A model generated the notes under the pieces. That model was given only the letters and a program-made list of their open reading frames with translations, ran no database searches and was not told the DNA's origin. The translations under genes were made by a program, and so were the position numbers. A stretch of 64,000 bases of DNA. Source: Luzula sylvatica (lineage: Eukaryota > Streptophyta > Magnoliopsida > Poales > Juncaceae). The DNA is taken from the NCBI GenBank assembly GCA_946800325.1, contig OX326957.1:54617798-54681797 (forward strand), read 5' to 3'. Shown in pieces: positions 57,080 through 64,000 of this stretch (its first letter is position 1; the number at the start of each line of letters is the position of its first letter).

Positions 57080-57870
57080 TTTATGGGAAATTAAAAAAAA
57101 AAACTCCAAACTTTTGCTGAAATTTTAGAAAACTCCTTATCTTTTTTGGATATTCCAAAAAAAAATCCAAATCAAAGTTTCATTTTCAAAAAAATCCCTA
57201 TTGAGGTTAAAATTAACATTTGATAGTGTTAAAATATTTTTGGACAAAAATACTCCTTTCTATTTCATTTTTAATTATACTAAAGTATTTTTGTATTTCA
57301 TATTTAATCTTCATAAATATTATCAAAGTATACTAATTAAAAAAGTAAAAGACTATGTTATATTTATAAAAATGTATTACTTATTTTATATATATTTTAA
57401 TGAAAAACTAACATCAAATGTTTATGAAGATTAAATATTTTAAAAATATTAAAATATATATTTTATCCTAACATCAAATGTCATATGAAAAACTAACATC
57501 AAATCTCCATAAATATTTAATCTTCATAAATATTTTTTATATTTTTTAATTACTATATTTTAAAAAATATTTATGTATATTTTTAAAATTAATACAAAAA
57601 TACAAAGAAAGAATTATTTTTGTCCAAAAATAATTTAAAATCATCAAATGTTAACTTTAACCCCAATAGAAGAGTTTTTGAAAAAAAAATTTTGATTTGG
57701 GGTTTTTTGTGGAAGAAACAATTTAGAACATAGACTAAATATGTTCGTGACCAAGTGAATCACGAACATATTTAGTCTACTTTCTAAAAAATTTCTTTTT
57801 GGATAAAAGATTGAGATTTTTTTTAATTTCAGAAAAAGGTCGGGTTTTTCTTTTGTTAGAAAATTTTCCT
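57080..57870. mobile_element. MITE-like inverted-repeat element upstream of gene 3
   Basis: Homologue of 23140-23840 with the same arms (ATTAACATTTGATAGTG against CATCAAATGTTAACTTTAAC). It additionally contains the perfect hairpin at 57731-57779. Confidence 0.6.
57731..57779. other. Perfect 19-bp-arm hairpin
   Basis: The arm TAGACTAAATATGTTCGTG (57731-57749) pairs exactly with 57761-57779 around an 11-nt loop. Weaker pairing continues outwards for about 20 bp. It is absent from the homologous element upstream of gene 1. Confidence 0.6.
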
Positions 57871-58124
57871 TTTTTTTGAAAATTATTATAAACCCACTCA
57901 ACTTTTCTTGATATTTACAAGATAATCTCGTTTTTTATACTTAATTACTTGATTATACTTGGTAAAAAAATAAAAATATTGCATTATTTGTTTGCAAATT
58001 AAAAAAAAACAGGGTTATTACCTGAAATTGCTCAAGAATGGATTGGCGCACCTCTGCAAAAATTCAACTTTTATGAAACTGGATTGGACTAGGGGACGGA
58101 GGCAGGGTGGGACCCTTCCTTTGG

Positions 58125-58163
58125 TTATATATAGGAAGAGAGGAGAGAGAGAGCTAGTGTATT

Positions 58164-58208
<45 letters not shown>
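58125..58208 (+). promoter_or_regulatory. Core promoter and (GA)n leader of gene 3
   Basis: The TATA box TTATATATAG at 58125-58134 is 84 bp before the ATG. CCTTCCTTTGG precedes it exactly as in gene 1. A (GA)n tract of about 40 bp abuts the ATG. Confidence 0.65.
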
Positions 58209-58213
<5 letters not shown>

Positions 58214-58460
58214 ATCAGCAAAGCAGCTTGGTTTTTTCTTAATGGTTCTAGGCACTTCGTTGATCATTCAAGAAGGAGATTCCTCTTATAATGGGGAGTA
58301 TGCCGTCACTGCGTTTCTCGTGTTCATCGCCGGAGTTTGGATGACGATGCTTTCGATCTTTCTTCACATGTTTCCAATGGAGGGTGTGCGTATTTTTCCC
58401 GCAATAATAGAGATGTTACATATGTATGTATTTGGCATACGAATTGATCTCCTCTTCTAG
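58209..58460 (+). CDS. Small two-segment membrane protein, copy 3 (83 aa)
   Basis: Single exon, intact. Begins MESAKQLGFFLMVLGTSLII and ends YVFGIRIDLLF. It differs from copy 1 by about a dozen mostly conservative changes. The two hydrophobic segments (about 7-21 and 32-52), the HMFPMEG turn and the C-terminus are kept. The neighbourhood is a segmental duplicate of the gene 1 region. Function unknown; probably a small membrane protein. Confidence 0.82.
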
Positions 58461-58510
58461 AATTTAGCTTATATGCTCTGTTTCTGTTGATATAGTAATT
58501 TGTGTTTGTG

Positions 58511-58680
58511 TGTTTTTTTTGTTTTTTGTTACAAACCGGTAAACACACATTAGAGAAAATAATATCATAATAGAAAGTTTTTTTCATAACTCAGTTGTAC
58601 GCAGGACTCGAATCTTGTACTTCTAGGAAGTGAGGATGGATACCATCCGTTTGAACTATCAAAGCTGTGTGGTGTGTGTG
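58511..58680 (-). mobile_element. tRNA-derived SINE-like insertion
   Basis: On the minus strand a tRNA-like head (GCTTTGATAGTTCAAACGG as box A region, GATTCGAGTCC as box B about 45 bp later) is followed by an unrelated body and a short poly-A-rich tail (AACAAAAAACAAAAAAAAC). It sits in the TG-rich 3' UTR tract. The same site in gene 1 (about 24283) lacks it, which marks it as an insertion. The flanking TG repeats hide any target duplication. Confidence 0.6.
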
Positions 58681-59399
58681 TGTGTGTTTATGTGTTGGTA
58701 TTGTATCTAAAAACTAAGAAGATCGTTATTTCGGAAGAGTCACAAGTGATTGTCATGTAATAATTTTTCTTCTTTCTTTTTAAGTCTGCATATCATATTT
58801 CATCGAATTATCAGTAATTACCGATTCATTATTTCACGGGTGATGAGTTTCTATTTAACAAATCAAGAAATACTTTTTTAATTGATGAAATGGATAGTTT
58901 TCAGATGTGGAACATAAAGTCCACTATGAAATTTCTCAAAAAAAAAAAAAAAAAAAAAAAAAAGACAAATGAAGAAATAACAAAATATAGCATTATCAAT
59001 TTATCATCATTTCATCCGTTTTTTACAATACCAATGTCTGTCACAATTCAATATTTCACCTGCTTTTAGAATATTTTTTTTTTTTTGAAAATCAAAGTGG
59101 ACCAACTCAATTTCAAATTGAGACAAGAATCTTCCACCTGGGTTCTTCTTGGCATTCTTTCTCTTTCTCTTTCTCTTATATTACAATAATGTTGTATTAT
59201 TCTAATTATTTTAATATTCTAATGTTATATTACGACTATGTGATACGTATAATATAATTACTAAATAATTGTTAATATAATAATATTGTAGTACTTGTAT
59301 TATTATAATGAAATAATTATATCCATATAATTGATATAATATTATATATTTTTTATAATAATATATAATAATTATTATAATTATTGAATTCATACAATG

Positions 59400-59400
<1 letters not shown>

Positions 59401-59480
<80 letters not shown>
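59401..59480. repeat. (TA)n microsatellite
   Basis: About 40 uninterrupted TA units. Confidence 0.95.
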
Positions 59481-59483
<3 letters not shown>

Positions 59484-59509
59484 CCCCAATCCTTCCACCC
59501 TAGGTCAAC

Positions 59510-59755
59510 TCCTCCAACAAAGTAAAATATATTTTTTTTTATCAATTTCAAATTTTCAATGAACATTATTTTTACATTTTCAATAATAAAATTCCAAAAT
59601 TTTATAACAACCAAACAAAAAATTATATTTCTTGCCACTTATAATTTGGATACCCAATAAAACTGTGAAATTACTAATTTCAGAATTGTCTACTCTTCCT
59701 TCTTATAATCCGATTCTACTCTACTAATTTCACTTGTCAAATGATCCCTTCAAAT
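59510..59755. mobile_element. PIF/Harbinger-type relic (right end only)
   Basis: Matches the right end of the Harbinger element at about 18610-18789 (ACCAAACAAA.AATTATA, CTTATAAT..GGA.A.CCAA, CTTATAATCCGATTCTACTC, TACTAATTTCACTTG.CAAA). No left end or gene. Confidence 0.6.
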
Positions 59756-60225
59756 GAATTATATTAAAACCCTTATTTTTCTTTAAATTAAAAAATCTCC
59801 TCTAAACAATATTTTCATTTCCCTTATCAGAATTAAACTTAAAATTAAATAATGTGAAAAAAGTAAACCAAAATATATTTCTATATTTGATGTTGAATTT
59901 TACTAATCATGTCTTGATGCAAATAATTTATTTTAAAATCTCCAGAAATGTTTTTTAAGATAATATGTTAAATTTAAACCATACAATTAAAATTCGATCT
60001 TTTATGCTTGATGTAATGTCATTGGTAAACTTGATAAAAAATACGAAAAGTTATGTTCCATTTATTTTACACACACAATTTAGATATATCTTTTCATATA
60101 ATAACTTTTTTAGTTATTTATTGACGATAACTTGTTATCGCGTCATGATAATGTTTACTTTTATTTCAGTCGAAAGTTCGATAAAATGTTTGTTGACTGT
60201 TGTTTTATTGATGGGAAAATATAGG
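59756..60225. other. AT-rich spacer, no gene seen
   Basis: One 87-codon frame (59965-60228) has no recognisable motif and is left out. Confidence 0.4.
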
Positions 60226-60485
60226 TGATCCCCAAAACTCACCCGATCATCTTTGATGAAATGACTAAAAATAATTAAATGAGTTGATTAACTTTTTTAA
60301 TTGACTCGATTAAATATTAATTGACACGTAAATAATTTATAATATATTAATATTAATACATGTTAATTGACGTGTCAATTTTATTAAACAATTAATTAAA
60401 TTACTAAAAAATAAATTAATAATAATAATCAATTCAATTATTCCACTTTTGTCATCTGGCCAAGACCGTTATTTTGAGTTTTGAG
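60226..60485. mobile_element. MITE (family M1), second copy
   Basis: Shares with 37866-38170 the blocks ATCTTTGATGA.ATG.C.AAA, TTGACTCGATTAAATATTAA, TTGACACGTAAATAATTTAT and ACATGTTAATTGACG.GTCAA, plus CCCC near the left edge. The right end is diverged. Confidence 0.65.
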
Positions 60486-61215
60486 ACTCAATTGAATATA
60501 TAACCTCTTTATTGATGGTAGTGCCATGTTTACTTAGGGTGCGCCATGTGGCGAGCCTTTGAATGGTTTAAAATCGTCTGTTTGCTGATATATCTTGCAC
60601 GCTGATATTTCGAAGGGGCATTTTTAATACATTAAAAGTCAAATAACAATCACATCATTTTTGCATGGACAACAAGGGGCACTTTTTCTGGCGGGGTCTA
60701 TCAAGTCATTACGACCCGTCTTATGTTGCCGCGTGTAAGTTGTGTTTTCGGACATTTTATTTGTCCCTGCATTTTACCATGACATCCTATGTATCCTAAA
60801 ATCCTAATTAACATATTTTAATTAAATATTTTCTATATATTAATTTTGTATAACTTATTAATTAATTATATGTATTTTCTATATATTAATTTAGTATAAC
60901 TTATTAATTATATGCCAGATATTAATTAACATAGTAGTTAATAATAAATATGCTTATTAAATATAAGTACAGAGGATGTGAATCATGTGATGGACATGGT
61001 GAGATATGGAGGATAAATATTTTTTCTTTTTGGGTCAAATGGGTCAAATATTACATTAGTGATTACTCTCCCCTCCCATGGTCCCACCTGACTACCCTCA
61101 CCCCCAAAATCTCAATGCATACGGTATTACCAGGAAGGCGGTAACCATAAAACAGATTATCCAAAAATTCGGAGGATCTTTTTAGAAAAAGGCATGACTT
61201 CTTCCTTCCGATCCA
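60486..61215. other. Upstream region of gene 4, no gene seen
   Basis: Contains a TTAATTAATTATATG direct repeat (near 60855 and 60900). No coding block. Confidence 0.4.
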
Positions 61216-61291
61216 CTATATAAACCTCGCTCATCAGAATTGGAAAGCAAGTCATTTGTAAAGTAAGCGAAGAAGAGATATAAGAGTAGAC
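61216..61291 (+). promoter_or_regulatory. Core promoter of gene 4
   Basis: The TATA box CTATATAAAC at 61216-61225 is 76 bp before the ATG. Unlike genes 1-3 there is no (GA)n tract, though a short purine-rich GCGAAGAAGAGATATAAGAG precedes the ATG. Confidence 0.6.
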
Positions 61292-61612
61292 ATGGAAGTA
61301 GTGAGAGAAGAGTATGAATACCTCCTCGTACCCAATCACCAGCCAGCGAGACTGGTCGGAGAATTCTACCGCCTCCCCGACAAACTCAAGAAGGTGGGTT
61401 TCTTCTTCATTCTCACGGGTATTTCCTTACTCGTTCAGCAGATTGGCGAAAGCTCTGAGAACCCCTATGAGTCCATGACTGCTTTCGTCGTGTTTATCAT
61501 CGGAGTTTGGTTCGTAGTGTTCTCGTTCGTTCTTCGCATGGTTCCGATGGAGATTGACATCGTGCCCGTGAGAGCTTTTCTTGCAGTGATTCGCATTGAT
61601 CTTCTCTTCTAA
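61292..61612 (+). CDS. Diverged member of the small two-segment membrane protein family (106 aa)
   Basis: Single exon, intact. It has a 28-residue N-terminal extension (MEVVREEYEYLLVPNHQPAR...) ahead of the shared core. The core keeps the first hydrophobic segment (about 36-50, GFFFILTGISLLVQQ), the second (about 64-81, AFVVFIIGVWFVVFSFVL), an RMVPMEI turn like HMFPMEG, and the C-terminus VIRIDLLF. Similarity to copies 1-3 is clear but lower, so it may be the founder or an older paralogue. Lack of the GA tract agrees with separate regulation. Function unknown. Confidence 0.82.
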   Translation: MEVVREEYEYLLVPNHQPARLVGEFYRLPDKLKKVGFFFILTGISLLVQQIGESSENPYESMTAFVVFIIGVWFVVFSFVLRMVPMEIDIVPVRAFLAVIRIDLLF

Positions 61613-62979
61613 AGCTTTCTCTGTGCACGATAATCTCCCATTTGCTCTGATTTGTTTTTCTCTTTTTATTTGTAATTTGTAATTTGTAACTCTAGTTGGT
61701 GTTGTTGGGGAGACAATATATGCTTTAGAACATGATGTGATGGGAATATTTGAGGAATGCAAATTGCGATTTAATAATTTTCTAGTGTCATGTGTGTGAT
61801 TGTTGGTTTATGTTTCCTCAAATTATGATTTTGTGGCCTTAGCCTAGAGTTGATACGGTCTCGGATATATTGTCCCGCACAACCAAAAAAATATAAGAAA
61901 AAACTATTCATTGAATACAAATAATAAGTTTCACCCTAAATCTGTTCATTTGCTTCAACCATTGGTGGTTCATCAAGTAAAGCATCATTAATTTCATGGA
62001 CGTTAATTTGACTCGAGTTATTTTCCTTTACCATTTTTTTGGTATCAAATAGCTTAAAAAACAAACCGACAAGCATTTTGACCACTTGATATTTTTTTTT
62101 GCTTCTCAGATTTTTGGTTTGTAAGACTGTTAATTACTCATTTGTGATTTTAATTATTCTGTTGGAAATTTGTCAAAGAACTGATTTACAATGAAGTGGG
62201 AGCTTCTGTCGTACACAATTCAACAAAAGGGTAATGTAGGTATTAAAAATATTAGCATGTACATTTGATTTAAGCTCTCCATTGCCAGCATTTTCACGTC
62301 TGAAATTAAATATATACTCGGTAATTAGCTATGTGTTCTTTAAAAATAAACATATTACATTCATGGCAACTAAATGGTCATAAAATATTTTTCTACATTT
62401 GAAGTTTATATATTTGCAATTAAGACATATCAAAGATTCAAAGGGCATATTTTTTGGTAAAAATTTCCTCTCAACTTTTTTGTACATGCATGTTAACAGA
62501 TTGTTTTATATGACAACGTAAAAAAAAAAAAAAGGAACATCTCTTTGTTCTCTCACTAATTTAACAAGCACAAGATCCTAAAATTACAAAAAAAAAACAT
62601 ATTCAAAAGATTCGCATCACCCATCATTTAAATTCTCGGCCAAAGATTTGAATTTTACAGAGAACTCCTCCCCTGCCTTGTTTTACTGGAGTTGCACTTG
62701 GAGGCAATGTAGAGGATTGGAGTAATGGGTTATTTTTTGACGATTTTGCCCTTTTAGGGTGTACTGTAAGGATAATTTTCTATAAAACATTTAATCATGG
62801 TCTTTGAATCGACTCTACCTTGTAATCTAGGCCATTTAATCACAAAGGATGTATAATAAGGAAAATTGATTGTACCATAGAACTCTCCCTTATATTCTTA
62901 TCTAGGTTACAATTCATTTTTTCTCATAATTTTGAGTCACAGGAAAAACAACTAAACCTTGGACTATTATTTCATATAA
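61613..62979. other. 3' flank of gene 4 and spacer, no gene seen
   Basis: 3' UTR-like TTTGTAATTTGTAATTTGTA near 61668, then AT-rich spacer without recognisable features. Confidence 0.45.
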
Positions 62980-63010
62980 CTAGCAATAACCCGCGTGATT
63001 GCGCGGGACT
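62980..63010 (-). mobile_element. Helitron-type 3' end
   Basis: On the minus strand a GC hairpin CCCGCGCAATCACGCGGG is followed by TTATTG, CTAG and T. Same type as 25143, 25783 and 38417. Confidence 0.55.
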
Positions 63011-63179
63011 TTATATATATTTATTACATATTTTGTATAAATTGTTTAAATAAAATTTGTGCGGGTGCGTTTAAACTCAATTAATATAATCATGATATGT
63101 TTCACAATATATTAATATCAATAAATGCATTATAATTAATAAATGTTCATGAAATTGATCTATCATACATTATATCAGT

Positions 63180-63345
63180 GTTTTAAATAACGGCGCTTCA
63201 GCGGCGCTATAGCGGATTTTAGGAGGCAAACGTTGTATCGCTTCAGAATTTAGCTTTGTAGCGTTTTGTTCCGCTTCAACGCTATATCAGACTGCTATAG
63301 CATGAATCGTTCAAATATAACGGTCGTAGCGGTGCTATAGCGTGC

Positions 63346-63406
<61 letters not shown>

Positions 63407-63459
63407 CATAATAATGTTAAAACTAATAATAACAATAGTAATAATAAAAATAATAATAA

Positions 63460-63507
<48 letters not shown>

Positions 63508-63520
63508 CATCATTATCATT
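63180..63520. repeat. GCGCTATAGCG-type MITE-like end and ATT/AAT microsatellites
   Basis: The head carries several GCGGCGCTATAGCGG/GCTATAGC motifs (63190-63345). It is followed by (TTA)n at about 63345-63405 and (AAT)n at about 63440-63505 in inverted relation. No right end was identified. Confidence 0.5.
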
Positions 63521-63734
63521 ACATCATAATAATTGTTATTAAATAATAGTAACAATAATAAATAATAATAATAGATATTATTATGGAAATTTTACTGTAG
63601 TGACCATGTTTCAAAACAATATTCACGAAATAACCAAGTTTTGAACATAATTTCAAAAATGTATTTTGCGGGGAACCATACAGCGCTGGGCGAGCAACCA
63701 TTCGGCGGCTTTTCCTTAAACATAAATAAATTGC

Positions 63735-63885
63735 TAATTGGACAGTTAATCTGTGGTTTAAAGCAAGGCGATGTATGGAACAGCGTCAGGCGGTGTATGG
63801 AAGAGCGCCTTTCTTCCAAGCCGTGCCACGTGTCCCTAGGCGAGGTATGGTATAGCGTCAGGCGCTGTATGGAAGTGCGCCTTGC
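63735..63885. repeat. Short direct repeat near the right edge
   Basis: GGTATGG(A/T)A(C/T)AGCGTCAGGCG(G/C)TGTATGGAA.(A/T)GCGCCTT occurs twice (about 63770-63815 and 63845-63885). No convincing frame. The last 90 bases are CT-rich. Confidence 0.5.
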
Positions 63886-64000
63886 AAATACATCCAAATC
63901 CGCACCGTCCTCTCTTTCTTCTTCTTTCTCTTTCCTTTTTTCCTTCTTCTTCCTTCTTTTCTTGGTTTTCTTCTTCCTCTCTTCAAATTTTTTTTTTCCT

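Larger units (their letters stand above)
56760..59390 (+). repeat. Segmental duplication unit 2 (gene 3 with flanks)
   Basis: Matches 22790-24860 around gene 1 in the same order: upstream block, MITE-like element, promoter, gene, 3' flank and AT-rich tail (GTTGTATTATTCTAATTATT...). Differences include absence of the local ~120-bp tandem copy, presence of a SINE-like insertion in the 3' region, and an expanded (TA)n at 59401. Confidence 0.8.

Noticed and set aside
61427..61762. Minus-strand 111-codon frame
   Set aside because: Antisense to gene 4, whose paralogues support the plus-strand reading.

Overview
This is a plant nuclear window, probably from a eudicot. The evidence is spliced genes with GT..AG introns, AT-rich intergenic DNA, TATA-box promoters, and a dense mix of plant transposon types: Ty1/copia LTR elements, hAT, CACTA, PIF/Harbinger, Helitron-like ends, MITEs and one SINE-like insertion. 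I cannot name the species. There is no bacterial, CRISPR or organellar content.

Host genes are few. The clearest are four plus-strand copies of one small gene (ATGs at 23987, 37220, 58209 and 61292), encoding 83-106 residue proteins with two hydrophobic segments and an invariant C-terminus IRIDLLF. Three of them have a long (GA)n tract ending at the start codon. Copies 1 and 3 share more than 1 kb of flanking DNA, so they are segmental duplicates; copy 2 shares part of its 3' flank. I recognise the family only by internal comparison and cannot give it a function.

Layout. 1-9366: a decayed copia element (A, minus strand) inserted in opposite orientation into a relative (B). 9930-11003: a CACTA-type end, a 156-bp dispersed repeat and an AT-rich near-palindrome. 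12659-14073: a degenerate minisatellite. 14110-21710: a putative large hAT-like element carrying a nested PIF/Harbinger element with an intact MYB/SANT-like gene, plus pseudogene pieces of cysteine synthase and of a ubiquitin-specific protease. 22790-24760: duplicated unit with gene 1. 25143-31172: Helitron-type ends and a nest of LTRs (solo LTR C inside solo LTR D, truncated LTR E). 31181-31812: a small hAT with a perfect 8-bp target duplication. 32346-37068: a young, nearly intact copia element (F) lying 67 bp upstream of the TATA box of gene 2. 37135-38450: gene 2, a MITE and a Helitron-type end. 40737-41664: another non-autonomous hAT. 44259-50986: a PIF/Harbinger-type element interrupted by a complete 5.2-kb CACTA element that carries an intact seven-exon gene. 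52329-52884 and 53530-56428: two more hATs, the second with BED-finger transposase remains. 56760-61612: duplicated unit with gene 3, a second MITE copy and gene 4. 61613-64000: mostly empty, with microsatellites and MITE-like pieces.

The window is best read as a tandem array of a small membrane-protein gene that has been pushed apart by nested insertions. Many insertion boundaries can be fixed exactly from target-site duplications: CTCCC, CGAAC, TATAA, CTT, TTA, and 8-bp duplications for four hAT elements. I found no wholly new molecular system. The most unusual items are the GIRIDLLF gene family, the palindrome arrays shared by different LTRs, and intact accessory transposon genes (MYB-like and PttA-like) in elements that lack a transposase.
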